A DNA stretch of 20,570 bases from Actinomycetes bacterium (GTDB lineage Bacteria > Actinomycetota > Acidimicrobiia > Acidimicrobiales > RAAP-2). Positions within the stretch are counted from its first letter, which is position 1. Every line of letters begins with the position of its first letter. Both the position numbers and the translations under genes were made by a program. The notes under the pieces were generated by a model that made no database searches, was not told the origin of the DNA, and worked only from the letters and a program-made list of their open reading frames with translations. Location: positions 1-20,570 of the forward strand of contig JAJZFO010000190.1 in the NCBI GenBank assembly GCA_021805305.1, read 5' to 3'. This document shows, piece by piece, positions 1 through 6,851 of the stretch.

Positions 1-145
1 CGCCCGCCAGGGGTCGGGCGTCGCCGAATTCGGCCCGCATGGCCATGAGACCGGGCATCTCGTGCTCGGCGAGGGTGATCTCGGCGCGCCCGAAGGACGC
101 GAGCGAGAGGTCGGCGACTCGGAAGTCGAACGGTGACGAGGTCAT
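1..145 (-). CDS. ahcY: Adenosylhomocysteinase, N-terminal fragment (runs off window)
   Basis: Only the first 48 codons are in the window; the gene continues past position 1. The translation begins [20 protein letters not shown] and continues with [17 protein letters not shown], then [10 protein letters not shown]. This is the characteristic N-terminus of S-adenosyl-L-homocysteine hydrolase (ADISLADFGR...[16 protein letters not shown] in the family). The enzyme is cytosolic and NAD-dependent. It hydrolyses S-adenosylhomocysteine to adenosine and homocysteine in the activated methyl cycle. The ATG at 143-145 is preceded by an AGGAG Shine-Dalgarno with a 4-nt spacer, so the start is well supported. 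It lies 64 bp downstream of ychF on the same strand. The catalytic and NAD-binding parts are outside the window, so intactness cannot be judged. Confidence 0.93.
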   Translation of the reverse strand, partial: MTSSPFDFRVADLSLASFGRAEITLAEHEMPGLMAMRAEFGDARPLAG

Positions 146-209
146 GGTGCTCCTAGAAGGTGGTGGTGGCTCAGGCGCCGACCTCTGTCGTACACGCCCG
201 CCCCCCAGG

Positions 210-1286
210 TTAGGCGTTCACCCGGAACTCCACCACGTCGCCGTCGCGCATCACGTAGTCCTTGCCCTCGATGCGGGCCTTGCCCGCCGCGCGCACCGCG
301 ACCATGGTGCCCGCCGCGACGAGGTCCTCGAAGGCCACCACTTCGGCCTTGATGAAGTTCTTCTGGAAGTCGGTGTGGATCTCACCCGCCGCCTCCGGCG
401 CCGTGGCGCCGCGACGGATGGTCCACGCCCGTGTCTCCTTGGGCCCGGCGGTGAGGTAGGTCTGCAGGCCCAGGGCGGCGAAGCCGACGCGCGAGAGTTG
501 GGCTAGTCCGGATTCCTCTTGGCCGAAGGACTGCAGGATCTCGAGAGCCTCGTCGGGCTCGAGGTCGGCCAGTTCGGCCTCGACCTTGGCGCACAGGACC
601 ACGCTGGGGGCGGGGGTGACTGAATCGCGCAACTCCTGTTGACGGGCGGGATCGCCCAGGGTCTCCTCATCCACGTTGAACACGTAGATGAAGGGCTTAT
701 CGGTCAGCAGATGCAGGTCGGCGATGGCGTCGTGGTCGAGACCCGTGGCCTGGGAGATGACCCGCCCCTGGTTCAGCGTGTCGTGGGCCTTGCGCACCTC
801 GGCGAGTTTGCTCGCCGCCTCGGGCGAGCGCTTGGCGTCGCGTTCCAGACGGGTGACGGCCTTGTCCACCGTCTGCAGGTCGGCCAGGATCAACTCGGTC
901 TCGATGGTCGCCACGTCGCTCGCCGGGTCAATCTGGCCGTCGACGTGGATGACGTCGTCGTCGCGGAACACCCGCACGACTTCGCAGATGGCGTTCGATT
1001 CGCGGATGGCCGCGAGGAACTGGTTGCCGAGACCTTCACCCTCCGAGGCCCCGCGCACAATGCCCGCGATATCAACGAAGGTGACCGACGCCGGCAGGAT
1101 CCGCTCGGAGCCGAAGATCCGCGCGAGTTGGCCCAGGCGGTCGTCGGGGACGGCCACCACGCCCACGTTGGGCTCGATCGTGGCGAAGGGGTAGTTGGCC
1201 GCGAGCACGTGATTGTTGGTCAGCGCGTTGAACAGAGTGGATTTGCCGACGTTGGGCAACCCGACGATACCGATGGAGAGAGTCAT
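210..1286 (-). CDS. ychF: Redox-regulated ATPase YchF (OLA1 family)
   Basis: A 358-residue protein, the usual YchF length. The N-terminus [20 protein letters not shown] contains the P-loop GLPNVGKS (residues 9-16). The G3 region is [20 protein letters not shown]. The G4 position reads NVDE rather than NKxD; this is the YchF hallmark explaining its preference for ATP over GTP. The C-terminal ~85 residues form the TGS domain, ending in the typical [17 protein letters not shown]. YchF is a ribosome-associated P-loop ATPase linked to translation and oxidative-stress responses. The ATG at 1284-1286 is preceded by GGAGG at a 4-nt spacing, but that sequence lies inside a long hairpin (1289-1334, separate entry). 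The upstream neighbour is an ABC-ATPase remnant; the downstream neighbour is ahcY. Confidence 0.97.
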   Translation of the reverse strand: MTLSIGIVGLPNVGKSTLFNALTNNHVLAANYPFATIEPNVGVVAVPDDRLGQLARIFGSERILPASVTFVDIAGIVRGASEGEGLGNQFLAAIRESNAICEVVRVFRDDDVIHVDGQIDPASDVATIETELILADLQTVDKAVTRLERDAKRSPEAASKLAEVRKAHDTLNQGRVISQATGLDHDAIADLHLLTDKPFIYVFNVDEETLGDPARQQELRDSVTPAPSVVLCAKVEAELADLEPDEALEILQSFGQEESGLAQLSRVGFAALGLQTYLTAGPKETRAWTIRRGATAPEAAGEIHTDFQKNFIKAEVVAFEDLVAAGTMVAVRAAGKARIEGKDYVMRDGDVVEFRVNA

Positions 1287-1288
1287 AC

Positions 1289-1334
1289 GGCCTCCGAGGC
1301 TACCGCACCCCTCTGGGCGGTGGCCTCGGAGGCC
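1289..1334 (-). promoter_or_regulatory. Long hairpin in the ychF leader, burying the Shine-Dalgarno
   Basis: The arms 1289-1306 and 1317-1334 are 18 nt each with a 10-nt loop. They are complementary at 17 of 18 positions in the minus-strand transcript; the exception is one C/A mismatch. On that strand the 3' arm ends GCCTCGGAGGCC and is followed by only GT before the ychF ATG, so the GGAGG ribosome-binding sequence is entirely base-paired. There is no T-tract after the stem. It could be a translational control element of ychF, or a terminator left from the decayed ABC gene whose stop codon is 17 nt upstream. The pairing is seen directly; the function is inference. Confidence 0.6.
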
Positions 1335-1351
1335 GCGGACCTAGGGGGGAG

Positions 1352-1726
1352 CTAGGCGATCTCGGTGAGGACGCCGTCCTCAATCTCCAGACGGCGGTCG
1401 GCCCGTGCGGCGACGCGTTCGCCGGGGGTCACCACCAGTGCGGTGCTCCGTGGGGTGTTGACCGCGTGGCGCACCAGGGGGACGATCTTCTGACCCGTCG
1501 CCTGGTCGAGGGAGCCCGTGGGTTCGTCGGCCAGGATCAACGCGGGTGGGGCGGTGAAGGCGCGCGCGAAGAGGATCGAGATGGTGAGGGCGATCGCCAC
1601 CGCCGCGATCATCACGACGCCCTCCGATCGCGTCGAGTTGCTGAAGGTGTGGTGTACGCCCGGCGTACTGCGTTCATCGTCCGTTCCCTTCCGTAACCTG
1701 ATTGTCATTTTGTCGGGGCAAACCAA
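1352..1726 (-). pseudogene. Remnant of a LolD/MacB-type ABC transporter ATPase
   Basis: The open frame codes 124 residues. From about residue 54 (position ~1567 downward) it matches the C-terminal third of an FtsE/LolD/MacB-type ATPase: ARAFTAPPALILADEPTGSL, with Walker B (LILADEP) and D-loop (GSLD), then TALVVTPGERVAARADRRLE and IEDGVLTEIA. Walker A, the Q-loop and the LSGGQ signature are all missing. The H-loop histidine (normally VTH) is a proline. Upstream there is only a stretch of unrelated sequence with a hydrophobic segment (VVMIAAVAIALTISILFARA). No neighbouring FtsX/MacB permease is present. The combination indicates a truncated, decayed gene rather than a working ATPase. The frame start at 1726 is arbitrary. 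Confidence 0.75.
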
Positions 1727-1828
1727 GACGCCGCGAAGCCCGGGGTAAGTGACGTTTAAGAATGAGGGGCATCCCTGTCACGGTCACGTGACAAGTGACA
1801 AGTGACAAGTGACGAAATGGCGGCTGGA
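1727..1828. other. Intergenic stretch with palindrome and heptamer repeat
   Basis: No gene is seen here. It lies upstream of the ABC-ATPase remnant and immediately downstream of the GNAT stop codon on the minus strand. It is less GC-rich than its surroundings and holds a 10-bp palindrome plus a short tandem repeat (next entry). Confidence 0.5.
1783..1815. repeat. GTCACGTGAC palindrome running into GTGACAA tandem repeat
   Basis: The perfect 10-bp palindrome GTCACGTGAC occupies 1783-1792. It runs into three exact GTGACAA heptamers (1788-1794, 1795-1801, 1802-1808) and a degenerate fourth (GTGACGA, 1809-1815). It lies about 14 bp past the stop codon of the GNAT gene. It could be slipped-strand expansion or a cluster of half-sites for a DNA-binding protein. 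The repeat is visible; its role is unknown. Confidence 0.75.
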
Positions 1829-2332
1829 TTACGCCCAATAACGACGAAAAAGTACGCCGTTTTCGTCGGGCCCCACGCTTTCTAAGGACCCCCCGCAACG
1901 TTCGATGACCGCGGCGGAACCGACGTTGTCATCGTCGCAGGTGAGCAGTATCGGTGAGGTGCCGTTCTCCGTCGCGAGGCGGAGGGCGAGGCGCAGCATC
2001 GCTGTCGCGTAGCCCTTGCGACGGTGCTCTTCGATGACCGCGAAGCCGAGGTGGCCGCCGTACCTCGCGAGGTAGTCGTTGAGCCTGTAGCGGACCGAGA
2101 CGCGTCCGACGAGCGACCCGTCCACGACACCAGCCAGCACCACGCCGGGGACGTGACCTTCGAGGAGGTGTCGACCCATTCGAAGGTCGGCTAAAAATTC
2201 CAGGTACTCCGACCACGGCTGGCCTTCGCGGTACCAGGTCAGAAATGCAGGGCCGTTCTTGGGGAATTCACGCCACGCGCGCAGCGCAGTACTCTCGTCC
2301 TCCGGCGTGAACTCTCGAAGAACCAGCGACAT
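1829..2332 (-). CDS. GNAT family N-acetyltransferase
   Basis: A 167-residue protein with the GNAT fold signature. A beta-strand, GGHLGFAVIEEHRRKGYA (residues 92-109), carries the acetyl-CoA pyrophosphate-binding R/Q-x-x-G-x-A motif as RRKGYA. It is followed by the helix TAMLRLALRLA, and near the C-terminus by NVGSAAVIERCGGSLES, the usual N-x-x-S-x-x-x-x-x-x-x-G pattern of RimJ/RimL-like and aminoglycoside-type GNATs. The acceptor substrate cannot be told. The ATG at 2330-2332 has no Shine-Dalgarno but has TAGGAT ending 6 nt upstream, as in a leaderless transcript. It is transcribed divergently from the ABC importer operon. Confidence 0.9.
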   Translation of the reverse strand: MSLVLREFTPEDESTALRAWREFPKNGPAFLTWYREGQPWSEYLEFLADLRMGRHLLEGHVPGVVLAGVVDGSLVGRVSVRYRLNDYLARYGGHLGFAVIEEHRRKGYATAMLRLALRLATENGTSPILLTCDDDNVGSAAVIERCGGSLESVGPDENGVLFRRYWA

Positions 2333-2338
2333 CGCAAG

Positions 2339-2344
2339 ATCCTA
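2339..2344 (-). promoter_or_regulatory. Candidate -10 box for leaderless GNAT mRNA
   Basis: TAGGAT on the minus strand ends 6 nt before the GNAT ATG, where no Shine-Dalgarno is present. TANNNT at this distance is the classic arrangement of leaderless actinobacterial genes. No clear -35 box is visible. Confidence 0.5.
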
Positions 2345-2438
2345 TCGACGGTCTTCGAGAGACTCCTTGACGAAAGCTCCCGTTGGTGGCGGTGACATGG
2401 CTACTCCGCTGAAGAACCCCGGTGCGTCGGGGCACAAG

Positions 2439-2444
2439 TACATT
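2439..2444 (+). promoter_or_regulatory. Candidate -10 box before the ABC importer operon
   Basis: TACATT is followed by exactly 6 nt (GAGGGA) and then the ATG at 2451. This fits a leaderless start, and GAGGG is also a Shine-Dalgarno-like sequence but too close to the start. It supports 2451 rather than the in-frame ATG at 2397. No -35 consensus is seen. Confidence 0.35.
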
Positions 2445-2450
2445 GAGGGA

Positions 2451-3209
2451 ATGCCCGCACCCACCCTCCTCGATATCACGGGGGTGTCGAAGTCCTTCGC
2501 CGATCGGGTGGTCCTCGCCCCCACTGACCTGCGCATCGAGGAGGGTTCCTTCGTCGCCATCGTCGGGCCCTCCGGGTGTGGCAAGTCGACCCTCTTCAAC
2601 ATCATCGCGGGGCTGATCGAGCCCGACACCGGGACCATCACCTTGCAGGGCCGCAACGTGGTGGGCGCGACCGGTCACGTGGGCTACATGCTCCAAAAAG
2701 ACCTCCTGGTGCCCTGGCGCAGCGTGCGCGACAACATCACCCTGGCGGCCAGCCTCACGGGCAAGGTCACCGCCGCGCAACGCACCGAAGCGCGCCAGAT
2801 CGCCGAGCGTTACGGGCTCGGCGACTTCTTGGATCACTACCCCCAGGCGCTCTCGGGCGGCATGCGCCAGCGGGTGGCGTTCATGCGCACCCTCGTCACC
2901 CACCACGCGTTGCTCCTGCTCGACGAACCCTTCGGGGCCCTGGACGCGCAGACCCGACTCGACATGCAGCGCTGGCTCCTCGAGGTCTGGCGCGAAACGG
3001 GCCGTACGGTGCTCTTCATCACGCACGACGTCGACGAATCGATCTTCTTATCGGATCGCGTCCTGGTGATGTCCCCGCGCCCGGGACGGGTCGTGGCGGA
3101 CCTCGCGAATCCGCTGGCGCGCCCGCGCGACCTCGACGTCTTGACCGACCCCGGATTCGTCGCGCTCAAGAGGAATATCCTGCACCTCCTGCACGGGGGC
3201 GACCAGTGA
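2451..3209 (+). CDS. NitT/TauT-family ABC transporter, ATP-binding subunit
   Basis: 252 residues from the chosen start, the usual length for SsuB/TauB/ThiZ-type ATPases. The protein shows Walker A GPSGCGKST (39-47), Q-loop LQKDLLVPWR (81-90), signature LSGGMRQR (134-141), Walker B LLLLDEPFGALD (154-165) and H-loop ITHDVDE. The LVPWRSVRDNI and FGALD forms are typical of the nitrate/sulfonate/taurine/thiamine-precursor group. It energises the permease encoded next, whose GTG overlaps this stop by 4 nt (3206-3209). An in-frame ATG at 2397 would add 18 residues with no family counterpart. The ATG at 2451 gives the normal MPAPTLLDITGVSKSF start and is preceded by TACATT-N6. Substrate is discussed under the binding protein. 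Confidence 0.93.
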   Translation: MPAPTLLDITGVSKSFADRVVLAPTDLRIEEGSFVAIVGPSGCGKSTLFNIIAGLIEPDTGTITLQGRNVVGATGHVGYMLQKDLLVPWRSVRDNITLAASLTGKVTAAQRTEARQIAERYGLGDFLDHYPQALSGGMRQRVAFMRTLVTHHALLLLDEPFGALDAQTRLDMQRWLLEVWRETGRTVLFITHDVDESIFLSDRVLVMSPRPGRVVADLANPLARPRDLDVLTDPGFVALKRNILHLLHGGDQ

Positions 3210-4036
3210 GGCGCCGGACCCTCACCCGCGTCGCGTTACCGGTGGCCTCCTTCGTCATCGTGCTCCTGCTATGGCAGGCCGTGGTGGTCATCTTTCGGGT
3301 GCAGGGCTACATCGCGCCGCGGCCCCTCGACGCGATCCGCGCGGTGAGCGACAATTGGTCGCTCCTCGCGCCGCTGGTCGTCCAGATCGTCAAGGAGACC
3401 GTGTTCGGCTTCGTCGCGGGGGCCCTGATCGGCGTCTTCTTCGGCGTGGCCATGGCCAAGGTGCCCGTCGTCCAAAAGCTTCTCTACCCGTCCCTGGTCC
3501 TCTCCCAGGCGGTGCCCGTCATCGTCATTGCCTTCCCGCTGGCGGCCATCTTGGGCTTCGGCTCGGTCAAGCCGATCATCGCGATCGTCGTGTGGATCGT
3601 GTTCTTCCCCGTCACGGTGAGCGTGATCGACGGCTTGGGCCACGTGGACCGCGACCTCGTGAATCTCGCGCGGGTCTACGGCGCCTCGCGCTGGCGCACC
3701 TTCGTCCTGATCGAGGTGCCCGCCACCGTGTCACCGCTCTTCAGCGGCCTGAAGATCGGGGCCACCTACGCCATCACCGGCGCGTTCATCGGCGAATTGG
3801 CGTCCCCGGAGCAGGTCGGATCCACCGGTTCCTCGCTGGCGCTCTACGTGCAGCACGCCGAGTCGAACCTCAATTCGCCCGCCGTGTACGGCATCACGCT
3901 GCTCATGGCCCTCATCGGTGTGGCGTGGTTCCTCGCGGTGGTGGGCCTCGAGGTGCTGTCGACGCCGTGGCTGCGGCGCGCCACGGTGCGCCGCTGGCGC
4001 CGCCGCGACATTGCGGCGCCGGGGAACGACCGGTAA
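3206..4036 (+). CDS. NitT/TauT-family ABC transporter, permease subunit
   Basis: 276 residues from the GTG that overlaps the ATPase stop codon (GTGA, 3206-3209). A first membrane helix (LPVASFVIVLLLWQAVVVIF) is followed by about five more. The cytoplasmic EAA loop is VNLARVYGASRWRTFVLIEV, continuing PATVSPLFSGLKIG, which contacts the ATPase. This is a BPD_transp_1 inner-membrane subunit of the SsuC/TauC/ThiX type. The C-terminus is basic (RRATVRRWRRRD), as expected on the inside. The binding protein starts 36 nt further on, behind its own strong ribosome-binding site. Confidence 0.93.
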   Translation: MRRRTLTRVALPVASFVIVLLLWQAVVVIFRVQGYIAPRPLDAIRAVSDNWSLLAPLVVQIVKETVFGFVAGALIGVFFGVAMAKVPVVQKLLYPSLVLSQAVPVIVIAFPLAAILGFGSVKPIIAIVVWIVFFPVTVSVIDGLGHVDRDLVNLARVYGASRWRTFVLIEVPATVSPLFSGLKIGATYAITGAFIGELASPEQVGSTGSSLALYVQHAESNLNSPAVYGITLLMALIGVAWFLAVVGLEVLSTPWLRRATVRRWRRRDIAAPGNDR

Positions 4037-4072
4037 CCTCGACGGTATCGAGATACTCACAGGGGAGACCAC

Positions 4073-5092
4073 ATGAAGTTGCGCCGAGCCGGGGCCCTCG
4101 CCCTCACCGCCACCCTCGCGAGCGTCGCCGTGACCTGGTCGGGTGGCGCCGCCAGCGCGGCCCCGCTCAAGTCCGTGACCTTCGCCTACGACTTCCCCGG
4201 TCCCGACTTCGAGTTGATCCCCGTGGTGGTGGCTCAGAAGGAGGGGCTCTTCGCCGCCGCCGGTTTGAACGTGAAGGTGGTCTTCCCCTCGAACACGTCC
4301 TCGACGGCCCTGATGCTGGCGACCGGTGCCGCGCAGGTGGGCTTCGTGACCACGACCGATATGGGCGTGGCCGTCGACAAGAAGGTCCCCCTCCTCTCCA
4401 TCGCCAATTACTCGATGAGTAACAACTGGGCGCTCTTCGCCAAGCCCGGTGTCCCCCTCACCGCGGCCAACCTAAAGAAGGAGCTCCAGGGCAAGCGGAT
4501 CTTCTCCTACGGCGACACCTGGACCGAGTCGATGCTGCCCTTCGTGCTGCGCCACGCGGGGCTGAGCGCGTCGCAGGTGGACATCAAGGTCGAGCCGACC
4601 GCCATCGACACCACGTGGCTCCTGGCCGGCAAGGTGGATATCTCCACCTCGACCACCAACTACGAGATCCCGGGTTTCCAGGGCGCCAAGGTCAAGGGTC
4701 AGCTGAGTCAGCTGCTGGGCACCGCCGTAGGGGCGCCGAACATCCCCATCTGGGACTACGCCACCACCAAGAGCTACGCCGCCTCCCAGGGCGCCACCTT
4801 GAAGGCCTTCATGTCGGCGATCGCGAAGGCGACCGCGTGGGCGGTGAAGAACCCCGTCGCGGCCGCGAAGTTGTTCGACACGACCTATCCGGCGAGCGGT
4901 TACACCAACGCCTACAACCTCTCGGGGTGGAAGTTGACGCTCCCGTTCCTCAAGAACGCCGCCGGTAAGTACTTCGTGGAGACCGACGCGCAGTGGTCCA
5001 CGCTGGCCCGGGCCCTCAAATCGATCGGTCTGATCTCCACGGTCCCCTCACCCTCGACGTACTACACCAATAAGTTCCTGCCGGCCTCGTGA
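4073..5092 (+). CDS. ABC transporter substrate-binding protein, NMT1/THI5-like
   Basis: 339 residues with an N-terminal Sec signal peptide (MKLRRAGALALTATLASVAV, cleavage likely after ...GGAASA). No lipobox cysteine is visible. The mature part starts VTFAYDFPGPDFELIPVVVA and continues QKEGLFAAAGLNVKVV, the typical beginning of NMT1/THI5/SsuA-like proteins. GAAQVGFVTTTDMGVAVDKKVPLLSIANYS is the usual second strand-helix unit. Known ligands of the superfamily include sulfonates, nitrate, hydroxymethylpyrimidine, formyl-aminopyrimidine and riboflavin. The two genes behind it (kinase and nucleoside hydrolase) suggest a nucleoside or a base-ribose compound here; this is inference. AGGGGAG stands 7 nt before the ATG. 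Its TGA overlaps the kinase GTG by 4 nt. Confidence 0.9.
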   Translation: MKLRRAGALALTATLASVAVTWSGGAASAAPLKSVTFAYDFPGPDFELIPVVVAQKEGLFAAAGLNVKVVFPSNTSSTALMLATGAAQVGFVTTTDMGVAVDKKVPLLSIANYSMSNNWALFAKPGVPLTAANLKKELQGKRIFSYGDTWTESMLPFVLRHAGLSASQVDIKVEPTAIDTTWLLAGKVDISTSTTNYEIPGFQGAKVKGQLSQLLGTAVGAPNIPIWDYATTKSYAASQGATLKAFMSAIAKATAWAVKNPVAAAKLFDTTYPASGYTNAYNLSGWKLTLPFLKNAAGKYFVETDAQWSTLARALKSIGLISTVPSPSTYYTNKFLPAS

Positions 5093-5943
5093 GCGACGGG
5101 GCCCGTCCTCGGGCCGCGGTGGTGGGGGCCGTCAACACCGACCTGGTGGTACGTTGCGCCACGCTGCCGCGCCCCGGTGAGACGGTGCTGGGCAGTGACC
5201 TCGAACGACTGGCGGGCGGCAAGGGCGCGAATCAGGCAGCCGCGCTGGCGCGACTCGGGGTCGACACCTCGCTGGTCGCGTGCGTCGGCGCCGACGAGTG
5301 GGGTGACGCGGCGCTCGCGGCGCTCGCGAGCCACGGCGTGGACACCTCAGGGGTGCGCCGCGGCACCCGCGCGACGGGGACCGCGCTGATCACCGTCGAC
5401 GCGGCGGGCGAGAACGTCATCGTCGTCTCGCGCGGCGCCAACGCCGAACTGGATCTGGCGCGCGCCGCCGTGGAGGCCTTCGACGTGGTGCTGGCGCAAT
5501 TGGAGGTGGCGCCCGAGGTGGTGCGCGCGCTGGCGCAACGGACGAACTCCCTGGTGCTGAACGTCGCGCCGGCGTGCGCGGTCGACCCCGCGACCCTGCG
5601 GCGGTGCGCGGTAGTGATCGCCAACGAACTCGAGGCCGAACGCCTCGACCTGCGCGCGCTCGCGCACTGCGTTGTCACCCACGGCTCGCGCGGGGCCACG
5701 CACTACGCCTGGGGCGACGTGGTAGCCACGGCGACGCCACCGGCCGTCGACGTCGTCGACACGGTGGGCGCCGGGGACGTGTTCTGCGCCGCGTACGCGT
5801 CGCGATACCTGACGCGCGACGAGCCGGCCGCCGCACTGCGCTTCGCCGTGACCGCGGGGGCGTTGGCGACCCGCGCGATCGGCGCCCAGGGGGCCCTTCC
5901 CACCTACGAGGAGGTTCGACAATGGCTCGCACCCGCGTCCTGA
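5089..5943 (+). CDS. PfkB-family carbohydrate kinase, ribokinase-like
   Basis: 284 residues. The N-terminal PfkB signature GGKGANQAAALARLG is at 43-57. The C-terminal ATP/catalytic motif DTVGAGDVF is at 224-232, with D230 the expected catalytic base. The start AVVGAVNTDLVVRCATLPRPGE resembles ribokinase (xVGSxNxDLVxxxxxLPxPGET), so phosphorylation of ribose at O5 is the most likely activity. A nucleoside kinase is the alternative. It begins with GTG inside the binding-protein stop (GTGA overlap, 5089-5092) and overlaps the nucleoside hydrolase start by 22 nt. The translation is therefore tightly coupled. In context it would capture the ribose released by the next gene product. Confidence 0.88.
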   Translation: MSDGARPRAAVVGAVNTDLVVRCATLPRPGETVLGSDLERLAGGKGANQAAALARLGVDTSLVACVGADEWGDAALAALASHGVDTSGVRRGTRATGTALITVDAAGENVIVVSRGANAELDLARAAVEAFDVVLAQLEVAPEVVRALAQRTNSLVLNVAPACAVDPATLRRCAVVIANELEAERLDLRALAHCVVTHGSRGATHYAWGDVVATATPPAVDVVDTVGAGDVFCAAYASRYLTRDEPAAALRFAVTAGALATRAIGAQGALPTYEEVRQWLAPAS

Positions 5944-6851
5944 TCGACACCGACCCCGGCGTCGACGACGCCGTGGCCATCTTGCTGGCCCTGGCGAGCC
6001 CGGAACTCGACGTGGTCGCGGTCGTGGCGGTCAACGGCAACGTCTCCCTCGACAAGACCGCCCTCAACGCGCGGCGCATCGTCGCCCTGGCCGGTCGCGA
6101 CGACGTCCCGGTCGCCGCGGGGTGCGCGCAGCCCCTGAGCGAGCCCCTCGGCGAGGAGAGTATCGTGCACGGTCACGACGGTCTGGGCGACCTGGAGTGG
6201 GGCGAGCCCGCGGTGGCGCTCGATCCGCGTGACGGTGTCGATCTCACCGCCGCCCTGATCGACGAGGCGCCCCTGACCATCGTCGCGATTGGGCCCCTCA
6301 CCAATCTGGCGGCGCTCGTGGAGCGCTACCCGGGCATCGAGCGACGGGTGCAGCGCGTGGTGGTCATGGGGGGAGCTTCCTTCCACGGCAACGTCACTCC
6401 GGCCGCGGAGTTCAACATCTGGACCGACCCCGCGGCCGCGCGTCGGGTGTTCGACGCGTCCTGGCCCATCACCCTGATGCCGCTCGACCTCACGCACCAG
6501 GCCTACCTCAACGACGAGGACCTGGCCTACCTCCGCGGACTGGGCACCGAGGTCGGGCGACGCACGGCGGCGATGCTCGAGCCCTACGCCCAGTTCCACG
6601 AACGCTGGTACGGCTCGCGCGACGTGATCATGCACGACGCGATGGCCGTCTACGACGTGCTCGATCCGAGCGCGATCACGAACCAGGGTGCGCGGGTGGC
6701 GGTCGAGGTGGACGGCGTGTACTCGCGCGGGGCCACGTTTATCGACCGACGTCGCGAGCACACCGAGAGTCCGGTGCGCGTCGGGGTGAGCGTAGATAAC
6801 GAGCGGTTTCGCTCGTTATTGCGCGAGCGCCTGGCCACCTACCGCCACTAA
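5922..6851 (+). CDS. Inosine-uridine preferring nucleoside hydrolase family protein
   Basis: 309 residues, the standard length of IunH/RihA-type enzymes. The calcium-binding signature DTDPGVDD is at residues 9-16 (D11 and D16 equivalent to D10/D15 of the Crithidia enzyme). Other site residues seen are N40 in VNGNVS, T127 in GPLTNLA, E163/N165 in AAEFNIWTDP, and H238-D239 in IMHDAMAVYD. The enzyme cleaves the N-glycosidic bond of ribonucleosides to base and ribose. Which base is preferred cannot be read from sequence. The start is supported by GAGGAGG (5910-5916 region) just upstream, inside the kinase gene. The TAA stop overlaps the stop codon of the convergent ABC-F gene. It is the last gene of the importer operon. 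Confidence 0.92.
   Translation: MARTRVLIDTDPGVDDAVAILLALASPELDVVAVVAVNGNVSLDKTALNARRIVALAGRDDVPVAAGCAQPLSEPLGEESIVHGHDGLGDLEWGEPAVALDPRDGVDLTAALIDEAPLTIVAIGPLTNLAALVERYPGIERRVQRVVVMGGASFHGNVTPAAEFNIWTDPAAARRVFDASWPITLMPLDLTHQAYLNDEDLAYLRGLGTEVGRRTAAMLEPYAQFHERWYGSRDVIMHDAMAVYDVLDPSAITNQGARVAVEVDGVYSRGATFIDRRREHTESPVRVGVSVDNERFRSLLRERLATYRH

Noticed and set aside
1289..1334. Standard rho-independent terminator
   Set aside because: The stem is strong but no T-tract follows. The 3' arm contains the ychF ribosome-binding site, so a leader role is at least as likely.
2333..2450. TPP or other riboswitch before the NMT1/THI5-type importer
   Set aside because: No CTGAGA or ACCTGATCTGG-like elements. 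The stretch is short, and the start fits a leaderless arrangement.
2397..2450. Earlier ATG (2397) as start of the importer ATPase
   Set aside because: It would add 18 residues that family members lack. The start at 2451 gives the normal N-terminus and has TACATT 6 nt upstream.
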